Shown in pieces: positions 8,372-16,373 of a DNA stretch of 40,997 bases. This DNA is from Hydrogenophaga sp. A37 (lineage in GTDB: Bacteria > Pseudomonadota > Gammaproteobacteria > Burkholderiales > Burkholderiaceae_C), in assembly GCF_002001205.1 (NCBI RefSeq), contig NZ_MUNZ01000075.1, forward strand, positions 1-40,997, written 5' to 3'. Position 1 is the stretch's first letter. Every line of letters begins with the position of its first letter. The notes beneath the pieces are model-generated. The model did not search any database and was not told where the DNA came from. It saw nothing but the letters and a program-made list of their open reading frames with translations. A program made the translations under genes and the position numbers.

Positions 8372-9067
8372 TCAGTCAAGCAAATCGGCCAGCGAATCCA
8401 CCAGAAGATCGTGCGGTGCATCGGCAATCGGATCGCCGTGGTTGTAGCCATAGGTGACCAGCACCACCGGGCAGCCCGCCGCGCGCGCGGCGATGCCGTC
8501 GTTCTGTGAATCGCCCACCATCAGCGTCTGCGCCGGCAGCGTGCCCAGCGCTTCGCAGGTTTTCAGCAGCGGCAGCGGGTCGGGCTTCTTGCGCTCAAAG
8601 CTGTCGCCGCCAAACACCTGTTGAAAGAACCCGCTCAGGCCTTTGATCTCCAGCAGCGCCTGCGCAAACGCCAGCGGCTTGTTGGTGAGGCAGGCCATGG
8701 GCAAACCCATCGCTTGAAGCTTCTGCAGGCCCGTCAACACCCCGGGGTACACATCCGAATGTTGCCCGTTGATGAACAGGTAGTGGTGTTGATAGCGCTC
8801 CAGCGCCAGCTCGCCCACCTGATCACGAGGCCAGCTCAGGGCCATGGCGCCCGAGGACGCCACCTCGGGAAGCGCCAGTTGGTGGTCGATCACGGTGCAC
8901 ACCAGGTGCTCGGAGCCTTTGCCCACCGAACGTTCGACCAGGGCGCGGTCCACCGGCGGCAGGCGCAGATCGTCCAGCGTGTGGTTGAGCGCGACGACGA
9001 AATCGCCCAGGGTATCGACCATCGTGCCGTCGAGATCGACGATGACTGCCTTGATGCCGACCAGCAT
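8372..9067 (-). CDS. gph: Phosphoglycolate phosphatase (HAD superfamily)
   Basis: It hydrolyses 2-phosphoglycolate, which comes from DNA repair or photorespiration-type chemistry. The 231-aa HAD hydrolase has motif I DLDGTMVDT (Asp11 nucleophile, Asp13 acid/base), motif II LTNKP, a lysine in FERKKPDPLPLL (motif III) and motif IV VGDSQNDGIAA. A helical cap lies between motifs I and II. The start ATG at 9067 ([15 protein letters not shown]) overlaps the rpe stop by one base (TGATG), so it is coupled to rpe. The rpe-gph pair is common in proteobacteria. Confidence 0.93.
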   Translation of the reverse strand: MLVGIKAVIVDLDGTMVDTLGDFVVALNHTLDDLRLPPVDRALVERSVGKGSEHLVCTVIDHQLALPEVASSGAMALSWPRDQVGELALERYQHHYLFINGQHSDVYPGVLTGLQKLQAMGLPMACLTNKPLAFAQALLEIKGLSGFFQQVFGGDSFERKKPDPLPLLKTCEALGTLPAQTLMVGDSQNDGIAARAAGCPVVLVTYGYNHGDPIADAPHDLLVDSLADLLD

Positions 9068-9744
9068 CAGACCAACGCCTTGCGCATGTCGTCGATGACG
9101 CTTTTGTAGTCGGGTTTGCCAAAGATCGCGCTGCCGGCGACAAAGGTGTCGGCGCCCGCGTCGGCCACGCGGCGGATGTTGTCGGCCTTGATGCCACCAT
9201 CCACCTCCAGCCGGATGTCCCGCCCGGTGGCCTCGATGCGCTTGCGGGCCGCTTCGATCTTGCGCAGGGCCGAGTCGATGAAGCTCTGGCCGCCGAAACC
9301 GGGGTTCACGCTCATGATCAGGATCAGGTCGATGTCGTCGATCAGGTAGTCCAGCACGTCCAGCGGCTCGGCCGGGTTGAAGGTGAGGCCGGCCTTGCAG
9401 CCCTTGGCCTTGATGGCCTGCACGCTGCGGTGCACGTGGGTGCTCGCTCCGGGGTGGAAGTTCACCAGGTCGGCCCCGGCGTCGATGAAGGCGCCTGCGA
9501 GCGCGTCCACTGGCTGGATCATCAGGTGCACGTCGATCGGCACCGGCGTGCCGTCGGGCTTCTTGGCGTGTGGTTTCAGCGCCTGACAGACCATGGGCCC
9601 GAAGCTCAGGTTGGGCACGTAGTGGTTGTCCATGACGTCGAAATGGATCCAGTCGGCGCCGGCGGCGATGACGCTTTTCACTTCCTCGCCCAGGCGGGCG
9701 AAGTCGGCGGTCAGGATGGACGGGGCGATGCGGTAGGTGCTCAT
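9067..9744 (-). CDS. rpe: Ribulose-phosphate 3-epimerase
   Basis: It interconverts ribulose 5-phosphate and xylulose 5-phosphate in the pentose phosphate pathway. The 225-aa TIM barrel has [15 protein letters not shown] (7-21), the metal-binding [14 protein letters not shown] (His34, Asp36), DVHLMI with a metal His, [18 protein letters not shown] with catalytic Asp, and AGSAIF. I took the ATG at 9744 ([11 protein letters not shown]) because the family signature begins there. An in-frame start 42 nt upstream adds only basic, unconserved residues. It is divergent from apaG across about 90 bp and coupled to gph. Confidence 0.96.
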   Translation of the reverse strand: MSTYRIAPSILTADFARLGEEVKSVIAAGADWIHFDVMDNHYVPNLSFGPMVCQALKPHAKKPDGTPVPIDVHLMIQPVDALAGAFIDAGADLVNFHPGASTHVHRSVQAIKAKGCKAGLTFNPAEPLDVLDYLIDDIDLILIMSVNPGFGGQSFIDSALRKIEAARKRIEATGRDIRLEVDGGIKADNIRRVADAGADTFVAGSAIFGKPDYKSVIDDMRKALV

Positions 9745-9820
9745 GGTGGGGCGTCGGAAGGATGGCCGAGGTGGTGAAGCCCGCATTTTCGCAGGCGGGC
9801 GCGGAAATGCCGCGCCGCGG

Positions 9821-9826
9821 TAACAT
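9821..9826 (+). promoter_or_regulatory. -10 element of apaG, leaderless-type spacing
   Basis: TAACAT is followed by 7 nt and then the apaG ATG at 9834. Transcription would begin at about 9833, leaving essentially no 5' UTR. No good -35 is visible and there is no Shine-Dalgarno before the ATG. The same layout recurs at pgpA and argS. Confidence 0.45.
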
Positions 9827-9833
9827 GCCGCCC

Positions 9834-10235
9834 ATGCCGAAATACCAGTTCACCTGCGAGGTCGAGCCGCAATACCTCAGCGAGCAGTCCATGCCCGACG
9901 AGGACATCTACGCCTTCGCCTACACGATCACGGTCACGAACACCGGTGAGGTGACGGCACAGCTGATTTCGCGCCACTGGATCGTGGAAGACGCGCTGGG
10001 CCATGTCGAAGAAGTCAAGGGCCTGGGGGTGGTCGGCAACCAGCCCCTGCTGCGGCCGGGCGAGTCGTTCCAATACACCAGCGGCACCCGCCTGAGTACA
10101 CGCTCCGGCAGCATGCGCGGCAGCTTTTTCTGCGTCGCCGAAGACGGCGAACGCTTCGAGGCCGAGGTGCCGGTGTTTGCCCTGATGGCCGAAAGCGGTC
10201 TGGGCGGCGAAGCGCCCCCGCGCGTGCTCCACTGA
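9834..10235 (+). CDS. apaG: ApaG protein (DUF525)
   Basis: A small beta-sandwich protein of unclear role, often linked to the ApaH/diadenosine-polyphosphate genes. The 133-aa sequence has the family pattern [16 protein letters not shown] at the start, then [13 protein letters not shown], a HWIVEDALG strand, and the hallmark [20 protein letters not shown], followed by [10 protein letters not shown] chose ATG 9834 because it begins the conserved MPKYQFTC. An ATG 9 nt upstream is possible and longer versions are not supported. It is the first gene of the plus-strand block and lies 22 nt before the next ORF. Confidence 0.95.
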   Translation: MPKYQFTCEVEPQYLSEQSMPDEDIYAFAYTITVTNTGEVTAQLISRHWIVEDALGHVEEVKGLGVVGNQPLLRPGESFQYTSGTRLSTRSGSMRGSFFCVAEDGERFEAEVPVFALMAESGLGGEAPPRVLH

Positions 10236-10257
10236 CCGCCGGTCATTGACCCGCCGC

Positions 10258-12303
10258 ATGGATCTGGTTCACCTGCTGGACTCGCTGGACCCGGACGCGC
10301 CGCTGGCGCAACGCCACCTCTGGCTGATCGAACTGCTGCGCTGGGTGCGCGGCGACACCAACGACGTGCAGACCAGCGTGGCCCGCGTGAGGCTGCTGCT
10401 CGATGCGGCGCAGGCTCGCCCCGATTGGCTGGTGCGCTGGCGAAAGTGGTGGAGCCGTTTCACCGGCACCGTGGACCTCACGCCGTTGCTGGCGGACTTT
10501 GGTTTTGCGCCGCGCACCGCCTTTCTCAGCGAGTTCGGCCACCGCCTGCGGCGCAAGATGCTGCCCGGCACACCCGAGACCACCGACCTGAGCGAGCTGT
10601 TTGGCCTGCTGCTGCCCGACCGCTTCGACGTGCGCTGGATCCAGGCGCTGGACACGGACACCCTGAAGCGCCTGCGCGCCTTGCTGCTTTCGGCACCCGA
10701 ACAGGACGTCGCCCCCAACCACTGGCAAGGCGCCCTGCTCGATGCACTGACCTTCAGCATCAGCCAGGTCAGCGCCACCGGTTTTGCCTCGGAAATCCGC
10801 ACCCGCATGTCGCCCGAGGCGCTGGCCGAGCGCCACTTCCACGCGCTCCCGGCACACTTTGAGCACCTGCGTCGGGCGGTGCTCACCCAGGGCGTCCGAA
10901 GCGAAGCCGCCCACGCGGCCGCCGAGATGCTCTCCGCCCAGCTCGAGGCTTGCCGCGAGGCGGCCCAGACGGTGTACGCCCACCTCGAAGCGAATGGCGT
11001 GTCAGTCGGCATCGTGTTCCGGCTGCGCCAACTCAGCGAACGCATCCTGCGCATCCGCCAACTGCTGGACTGCATGCTCGCCGAACAGACCGAGCGCGCC
11101 ACCGCCGCCCTGGTGGCCGATCTGGTGCAGATCGGTCAGGACAACCGCAGCATCCGGGCCCTGATCGCCAGCAGCTCGCACCTCACCGCGGCCAAGGTCG
11201 CCGAGCGCAGCGCCGAAAGTGGCGAGCACTACATCACCCGCGACGCCGCCGAATACCGCGAGATGCTGGGCAAAGCGGCCGGGGGCGGCGCCCTGATCGG
11301 GCTGACCACCTGGGTCAAGTTCCTGCTGGTCGGACTGGGCCTCTCGGCCTTCTGGGACGGGTTCGCCGCCGGCACGAACTACGCCTTCTTCTTCGTGCTG
11401 GTGCAGCTGCTGCACCTGACCGTCGCCACCAAGCAGCCGGCCGTCACGGCGCCGGCCATGGTGGCCAAGCTGCGCGAGATCCGTCAGCCCGGCGCGGTGC
11501 GGCGCTTTGTCGACGAAGTGGCCCACCTGCTGCGCTCGCAGATCGCGGCCATTCTCGGCAACGTGGGCCTCGTGGTGCCCGTGGTCATGCTCATCAGCGT
11601 CGGGCTCAGCGTGTCCACTGGCGCGCCCATGATCACCGCCGAGAAGGCCCACCACGTGCTGCACGACCTGCACCTGTTCGGCCCCACCGTGCTGTTCGCC
11701 GCCTTCACCGGGGTGCTGCTGTTCGCCTCCAGCATCATCGCGGGCTGGGTCGAGAACTGGTTCGTGTTTCACCAACTCGATTCGGCCGTGCGCCACAACC
11801 CGGCCTACACCCGTTGGCTCGGTCGCGACCGGGCGGACCGCTGGGCCACCTTCATGCGCGCCAACATCTCGGGCCTGGCCGCCAACATCTCGCTGGGCAT
11901 GATGCTCGGGCTGGTGCCGGCGTTCGCCGAGTTCTTCGGCCTGGGCCTGCAGGTGCGCCACGTCACGCTGTCGGCCGGCCAGGTGGCCGCCGCCGCGATG
12001 GCGCTGGGCGCCGACGTGTGGCGCGAACCCGCGTTCTGGTGGGCCGTGGCCGGCGTGTTGGCCATCGGCCCGCTCAACCTCGCCGTGAGCTTTTACCTGG
12101 CGTTCCGCCTCGCGCTGCGTGCGCAGAACATCAACGCCGCGCACCGCGGCCGCATCTACGCGGCCATCCGCCACCGCCTGCGTCACGCACCGCAGAGCTT
12201 CCTCTTGCCGCCGCGCGTCGACACCGAGCCACCGCCCGACGCGAGCGACGACGCCCTCGGCAACGAAGGCATCGCCCCATCGCAGGGCCGCCCGCGTGGG
12301 TGA
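10258..12303 (+). CDS. Large polytopic membrane protein of the 'site-specific recombinase' (Gcr, PF10136-type) family
   Basis: The 681-aa protein has two parts. The N-terminal ~340 residues are soluble and rich in helix with many Arg/Leu/Glu. About seven hydrophobic segments follow, around LTTWVKFLLVGLGLSAF, TNYAFFFVLVQLLHLTV, ILGNVGLVVPVVMLISV, GPTVLFAAFTGVLLFASS, LAANISLGMMLGLVPAFAE and WWAVAGVLAIGPLNLAVSF. Databases call this family site-specific recombinase after a neisserial protein. I see no tyrosine or serine recombinase motif, and the membrane topology makes that name doubtful. I took the ATG at 10258 over a TTG 12 nt upstream. The stop overlaps the thiL GTG start by 8 nt. Confidence 0.8.
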   Translation: MDLVHLLDSLDPDAPLAQRHLWLIELLRWVRGDTNDVQTSVARVRLLLDAAQARPDWLVRWRKWWSRFTGTVDLTPLLADFGFAPRTAFLSEFGHRLRRKMLPGTPETTDLSELFGLLLPDRFDVRWIQALDTDTLKRLRALLLSAPEQDVAPNHWQGALLDALTFSISQVSATGFASEIRTRMSPEALAERHFHALPAHFEHLRRAVLTQGVRSEAAHAAAEMLSAQLEACREAAQTVYAHLEANGVSVGIVFRLRQLSERILRIRQLLDCMLAEQTERATAALVADLVQIGQDNRSIRALIASSSHLTAAKVAERSAESGEHYITRDAAEYREMLGKAAGGGALIGLTTWVKFLLVGLGLSAFWDGFAAGTNYAFFFVLVQLLHLTVATKQPAVTAPAMVAKLREIRQPGAVRRFVDEVAHLLRSQIAAILGNVGLVVPVVMLISVGLSVSTGAPMITAEKAHHVLHDLHLFGPTVLFAAFTGVLLFASSIIAGWVENWFVFHQLDSAVRHNPAYTRWLGRDRADRWATFMRANISGLAANISLGMMLGLVPAFAEFFGLGLQVRHVTLSAGQVAAAAMALGADVWREPAFWWAVAGVLAIGPLNLAVSFYLAFRLALRAQNINAAHRGRIYAAIRHRLRHAPQSFLLPPRVDTEPPPDASDDALGNEGIAPSQGRPRG

Positions 12304-13255
12304 GTTCGAGCTGATCCGGCGCCACTTCCAGCGCGCCGCCAGCGGCCCGTCGGTGACCCTGGGCATCGGTGACGACTGTGCGCTGCTCCAGCCCAGCCCG
12401 GGCCACCAGCTCGCCATCTCCAGCGACATGCTGGTCGAAGGCCGCCACTTCTTTTCCGACGTCCACCCGCAGGCCCTCGGCCACAAGGCGCTGGCCGTCA
12501 ACCTGAGCGACCTGGCCGCGATGGGCGCGCGCCCGCTGGGTTTCACCCTGGCGCTGGCGCTGCCGCACGCCGACGACGCCTGGCTGCGCGGCTTTTCGGA
12601 TGGCCTGCTGGCCCTGGCCGACGCCCACGCCTGCCCGCTGGTTGGCGGCGACACCACGCGCGGCCCCTTGAACATTTGCATCACCGTCTTTGGCGAGGTG
12701 CTGCCGGGCCAAGCCCTGCGGCGCGACGCGGCCCGGCCCGGCGACGACCTCTACCTGAGCGGGCGCACCGGCGAGGCGCGGCTGGCGCTGGAGCGGCAAC
12801 GCGGCACGGCGTGGGCGCTGACGGCAACGCCAGACGACGGCTGCCGCGAACGGCTGGAGCGGCCCACACCCCGGCTGGCGCTGGGCCAGGCGCTGGCCGG
12901 TCTTGCGCACGCGGCCATCGACCTCAGCGACGGCCTGGCCGGCGACCTGGGCCACATCCTGCTCGCCAGCGGCGTGGGCGCGGACATCCGCCTGGCCGAG
13001 TTGCCGCTCGCGCCATCGCTGCGCGGTTTGCCCGAGGCCCAGCGACTGGAGTGCCTGCTGCACGGCGGTGACGACTACGAGTTGCTGTTCACCGCGCCCC
13101 CCTCGGCACGCGACGCCATCGCGGCGGCGGGCGCCGCGAGCCAGACACCGGTGCAGCGCATCGGCGTGATCACGCCGCAGACCGGGTTGCGCCTGATTCG
13201 GCTCGACGGCGTCACCGAGCCCCTGAGCGCCACCGGTTTCGACCACTTCGCGTGA
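12296..13255 (+). CDS. thiL: Thiamine-monophosphate kinase
   Basis: It phosphorylates thiamine monophosphate to the active cofactor TPP with ATP. The 319-aa protein has the N-terminal GEFELI, the Mg/ATP motif GIGDDCALL (23-31), SSDMLVEGRHF (42-52), HKALAVNLSDLAAMGA (63-78), GGDTTRG (117-123), DLSDGLAGDLGHI and GGDDYELLFT. I chose GTG 12296, which gives the conserved (M)GEFELI start. It overlaps the upstream gene by 8 nt, which suggests coupling. There is no ATG in a sensible place. The thiL-pgpA order is typical of proteobacteria. Confidence 0.96.
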   Translation: MGEFELIRRHFQRAASGPSVTLGIGDDCALLQPSPGHQLAISSDMLVEGRHFFSDVHPQALGHKALAVNLSDLAAMGARPLGFTLALALPHADDAWLRGFSDGLLALADAHACPLVGGDTTRGPLNICITVFGEVLPGQALRRDAARPGDDLYLSGRTGEARLALERQRGTAWALTATPDDGCRERLERPTPRLALGQALAGLAHAAIDLSDGLAGDLGHILLASGVGADIRLAELPLAPSLRGLPEAQRLECLLHGGDDYELLFTAPPSARDAIAAAGAASQTPVQRIGVITPQTGLRLIRLDGVTEPLSATGFDHFA

Positions 13256-13260
13256 AATGA

Positions 13261-13375
13261 AACACCCCCCGCGCCGCTGCGCGGCACCCCCCTCTCTCGC
13301 CTTCGGCGGGAGGGGGGCGGCACTGGCCGTCCGGCAAAGCCGGCCCGGCGGTGCCCCCGGGCTGCACCGTTTCAT
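13261..13375 (+). repeat. Dispersed intergenic repeat, copy E, between thiL and pgpA
   Basis: It contains CCCCCCGCGCCGCTGCGCGG, an inverted CCCCCCTCTCTC...GGGAGGGGGG block, then GGCAAAGCCGGCCCGGCGGTG. The block order matches copy D (26997-27090) on the opposite strand. The C-rich and G-rich stretches can fold into strong hairpins. There is no coding potential. Confidence 0.65.
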
Positions 13376-13391
13376 GCATCGGGTTCACGCT

Positions 13392-13419
13392 CCGACAACG
13401 CGCAAGGCAGTTTCATAAT
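13392..13419 (+). promoter_or_regulatory. pgpA promoter, leaderless-type
   Basis: A CCGACA (-35-like, 13392-13397) and CATAAT (-10, 13414-13419) are separated by 16 nt. The -10 lies exactly 6 nt before the ATG at 13426. Transcription would therefore start on the A of the start codon. No Shine-Dalgarno precedes the ATG. Confidence 0.6.
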
Positions 13420-13425
13420 CGGCCC

Positions 13426-13959
13426 ATGTCCGACACCCTTGCGCCTCCCGTTGCCGCTTCCGGCCCTGTGCTGCGACCCACGCTGCGTTTCATGCTCGCG
13501 CACCCGGCCCATTTCATTGCGCTCGGTGCGGGTTCCGGCCTGTCCCGCGTGGCGCCGGGCACGGTGGGCACCCTGTGGGCCTGGGCCGCTTTTGTGGTGC
13601 TGCAGCCCTTCATGAACGACCTGCGATGGGCCGTGCTCATCGCCCTCGGCACGCTGATCGGCTGGTGGGCCTGCACGCTGACCGCCCAGCACATGCGCAT
13701 CGCCGACTCGGGCCACATCGTCTGGGACGAGGTGGTCGCGTTCTGGCTGGTGCTGTGGCTGGTGATGCCCTCCGGCTTCTGGGGGCAACTGGTCGCGTTC
13801 GCCCTGTTCCGCTTTTTTGATGCGGTGAAATTCGGCCCCATGGCCTGGGCCGACCGCGCCTTCAAGGGCTTCGGTCCGCGCGGTGGCTTTGGCATCCTGC
13901 TGGACGACTTCGCGGCGGCGGGTTGCACGCTGCTGGTCATCGCGGCCTGGACATTCTGA
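13426..13959 (+). CDS. pgpA: Phosphatidylglycerophosphatase A
   Basis: It dephosphorylates phosphatidylglycerophosphate to phosphatidylglycerol at the inner membrane. The 177-aa protein has the signature SRVAPGTVGTLWAW (40-53), HIVWDEVVAFWL with Asp101/Glu102 (97-108), RFFDAVKFGPMAWADR (129-144) and GGFGILLDDFAAG-like GILLDD (156-161). Three to four hydrophobic segments separate them. The start at 13426 (MSDTLAPP) is favoured over an in-frame ATG in the upstream repeat, because a good -10 sits between the two. It is followed after 1 nt by pncC. Confidence 0.95.
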   Translation: MSDTLAPPVAASGPVLRPTLRFMLAHPAHFIALGAGSGLSRVAPGTVGTLWAWAAFVVLQPFMNDLRWAVLIALGTLIGWWACTLTAQHMRIADSGHIVWDEVVAFWLVLWLVMPSGFWGQLVAFALFRFFDAVKFGPMAWADRAFKGFGPRGGFGILLDDFAAAGCTLLVIAAWTF

Positions 13960-13960
13960 G

Positions 13961-14449
13961 ATGCCCACCATTCCCGACCTGGTCGAACACCTCGCCGCCG
14001 AACTCAAGGCGCGCGGTCAGATGATGGCCACGGCCGAAAGCTGCACCGGCGGGCTGATTGCGGCCGCATGCACCGAGATCAGCGGGTCGAGCGACTGGTT
14101 CGAGCGTGGCTTCGTCACCTACTCCAACGCCGCCAAGAGCGAGTTGCTGGGCGTGCCGGCGGCGCTCATCCACGAGCATGGCGCGGTGAGCGAACCGGTG
14201 GTGCGCACCATGGCGGTGGGCGCTGTGGCCAACGCGCACGCACACTGGTCGGTGGCGGTGACCGGCGTCGCCGGCCCCACCGGCGGCAGCGCTGAGAAAC
14301 CGGTGGGCACGGTGTGGTTCGGCTGGGCCACCCCCGAAGGCGTGTTCACCGAACACCAGCGTTTCGACGGCGACCGCGCGGCCGTGCGCCGTGCCACCGT
14401 GGCGCACGCACTGGCCGGCTTGCTCGCCCGCCTGCGATCAGGCGCCTGA
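13961..14449 (+). CDS. pncC: Nicotinamide-mononucleotide amidohydrolase (CinA C-terminal family)
   Basis: It deamidates NMN to NaMN in pyridine nucleotide recycling. The 162-aa stand-alone CinA-C domain has the active-site stretch ATAESCTGGLIAAACT (23-38) with Ser27. It continues with GSSDWFERGFVTYSNAAKSELLGV, and VAVTGVAGPTGGSAEKPVGTVW. The length is that of the single-domain enzyme, without the N-terminal MoCF domain. It starts 1 nt after the pgpA stop. Its last 12 bp overlap the 3' end of the convergent epimerase gene. Confidence 0.94.
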   Translation: MPTIPDLVEHLAAELKARGQMMATAESCTGGLIAAACTEISGSSDWFERGFVTYSNAAKSELLGVPAALIHEHGAVSEPVVRTMAVGAVANAHAHWSVAVTGVAGPTGGSAEKPVGTVWFGWATPEGVFTEHQRFDGDRAAVRRATVAHALAGLLARLRSGA

Positions 14450-15409
14450 TCGCCAGGTCAGGGCCAGCCCCTCGCCACAGAGCGTGGGCTGCAGGCCCAA
14501 TGCCTGTTCGATCTTGCCGCTGTCAAAGCGGTAGGCGTTTTGGTACTGGTACATCATCTCGTCGTTCTCGCGCAGCACCGGCACGAACCAGCCCATGGCC
14601 TTGAGCAGCCAACGCGGCGCCACCTGCAGGCGATCGCGCTGGCCGGCCAATGCGCACGCGACGCGCGCCAGCGCACGGCCAGTCACCGGGCCGCCGTCCA
14701 TGGTCTGCGCCGTGGGCAGGTGCCAGGTCTGTCCGAACGCCTCCGGGGCCTGACCCAGCGCGGCCAGCGCTCGGCCGGCATCGGGCGTGAACGTGAAGGT
14801 GTGGGCGAGATCGGGGTTGCCCACCCACTGCGGTGCCTTGCCCGCTCGCAGCCGCGCGAAGAACACCGCCTCCAGCAGGCTCAGCCGGGCGCCCGGCCCG
14901 TAGAAATCGGCCGAACGCGCGATCAGCGCCTGCAGCTCACCGCGCTGCATCGCGTCCAGCAGCGTGGTGGCGATGGCGGCGCGCACCTCGCCCTTGCGGC
15001 TGCAGGGGTTGAACGGCGTGTCCTCCAGCATGGCGCCGTCCACGCGCCCATAGGCATAGACGTTGTCGAAAAACACCAGGCGCGCACCGTGGCGGAGGCA
15101 GGCGTTGATCGCGTTCTGCATCACGCGCGGCCACTGCGCCTGCCAAACCGTGGCGCTGTAGGGCAGCCCGGCCACCAGGTACACCACCTCGCTGCCCGCG
15201 ACCGCGTCGGCGGTGGCGCGTTCGTCCAGCAGGTCGGCGGTCTTCAGCCCATCGCCCGCCTGCACCGCCACCGGATGGCGGCTCACCTGGCGGATGCGCT
15301 GCCCGTCGCGTGCCAGTTGCAGCGACAGTTCGCGGGCGATCACACCGCCCGCGCCGAGAACGGTGTGCAGGCCGGAGCCCGAAGAAGAAGCGGTGTGCGG
15401 TGCAGACAT
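14438..15409 (-). CDS. NAD(P)-dependent epimerase/dehydratase-family protein
   Basis: The 323-aa protein has an N-terminal Rossmann nucleotide-binding region, HTVLGAGGVIARELSLQLAR, with GAGGVIA in place of the usual GxxGxxG. Acidic strand ends and VVYLVAGLPYS follow. FFDNVYAYGRVDG (around 120-132) matches the catalytic-Tyr region of extended SDRs. ADFYGPGARLS and HTFTFTPDAGRAL complete the fold. The substrate is unknown. I took ATG 15409, since the upstream extension is low complexity and runs into the divergent LysR promoter. It is divergent from the LysR gene by 72 bp and overlaps pncC at its 3' end. Confidence 0.85.
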   Translation of the reverse strand: MSAPHTASSSGSGLHTVLGAGGVIARELSLQLARDGQRIRQVSRHPVAVQAGDGLKTADLLDERATADAVAGSEVVYLVAGLPYSATVWQAQWPRVMQNAINACLRHGARLVFFDNVYAYGRVDGAMLEDTPFNPCSRKGEVRAAIATTLLDAMQRGELQALIARSADFYGPGARLSLLEAVFFARLRAGKAPQWVGNPDLAHTFTFTPDAGRALAALGQAPEAFGQTWHLPTAQTMDGGPVTGRALARVACALAGQRDRLQVAPRWLLKAMGWFVPVLRENDEMMYQYQNAYRFDSGKIEQALGLQPTLCGEGLALTWRSGA

Positions 15410-15481
15410 GCGGCCATTGTGGGCACGTCCGGCGGGCGGCACAATCCACCAGGCGGGCACGGCCGCTATGCAATTCTGAAC

Positions 15482-16363
15482 ATGTCTGATTTCAACTGGC
15501 AGCTGATCCCCTCGTTCCTCGCGGCGCACCAGCACGGCAGCCTGCTCGGTGCCGCCCGGGCGCTGGGCATCAGCCAGCCCACGGTGGGCCGCCATGTCTC
15601 GGCACTCGAAGTGCAGCTGGGCACGCCGCTGTTCGAGCGCACCGGCCGGGGGCTGGTCCCCACACCCGCCGCCGCCCGGCTGGCCGAAGCGGCACGGGCC
15701 ATGGAGACCGGCGCGCAGACGCTGATGCGCGGCGCGCAACAGGCACAGGCCACGCTCTCGGGCACTGTGCGCATCTCAGCCAGCCAGCCCGTGGCCTGCT
15801 TTCTGTTGCCGCCGCTGCTGGCCCGGTTGCGCACCGAGCTGCCCGGCGTCCAGATCGAACTGGTGGTCAGCAACGCGGTGAGCGACCTGCTGAAGCGCGA
15901 GGCCGACATCGCGGTCCGCATGCTGCGCCCGACCCAGGGCTCGCTGGTGGCGCGGCGCATCGGACAGATCGGCGTGAGCGCCTGCGCCCACCGCGACTAC
16001 CTGGCCCGGCGCGGGATGCCGAAGCAACCGGCGGACTTGCTGCAGCACACACTGGTGGGCAACGACAAAGTGCAGGAGATCTACCATGGGTTCGCCGCCC
16101 TGGGCCACCCAGTGGGGCCTGAACAGTTCGCCCTGCGAACCGACGACCTGATCGCCTACTGGGCGGCGGTGCGTGCGGGTCTGGGTATCGGCTTCGTCGC
16201 CAGCTACCTGCTGCGCAACGACCCCGACCTGGTGCGGGTGCTGCCCGACTTGCCACTGCCCTCGCTCCCGGTGTGGCTGGTGGTGCACCGCGAGATCCGG
16301 ACCAGCCGCCGCATCCGCGCGGTGGTCGATTTTCTGGCGCGCGAGCTTCCGCCCCTCTTCTGA
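15482..16363 (+). CDS. LysR-family transcriptional regulator
   Basis: The 293-aa protein has an N-terminal winged helix (GSLLGAARALGISQPTVGRHVSALEVQLGTPLFERTGRG, residues 19-57) and a C-terminal periplasmic-binding-like effector domain from about residue 90. The start ATG (MSDFNWQLIPSFLA) is 72 bp from the divergent epimerase gene. The classical LysR logic suggests it controls that gene, though it might instead control the downstream alkC-like gene 10 nt away. The effector is unknown. Confidence 0.93.
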   Translation: MSDFNWQLIPSFLAAHQHGSLLGAARALGISQPTVGRHVSALEVQLGTPLFERTGRGLVPTPAAARLAEAARAMETGAQTLMRGAQQAQATLSGTVRISASQPVACFLLPPLLARLRTELPGVQIELVVSNAVSDLLKREADIAVRMLRPTQGSLVARRIGQIGVSACAHRDYLARRGMPKQPADLLQHTLVGNDKVQEIYHGFAALGHPVGPEQFALRTDDLIAYWAAVRAGLGIGFVASYLLRNDPDLVRVLPDLPLPSLPVWLVVHREIRTSRRIRAVVDFLARELPPLF

Positions 16364-16373
16364 ACCTGCCCCC

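Noticed and set aside
10246..10257. TTG at 10246 as start of the large membrane protein
   Set aside because: It adds only four residues and begins inside a GGTCATTGACC palindrome, while an ATG is available at 10258.
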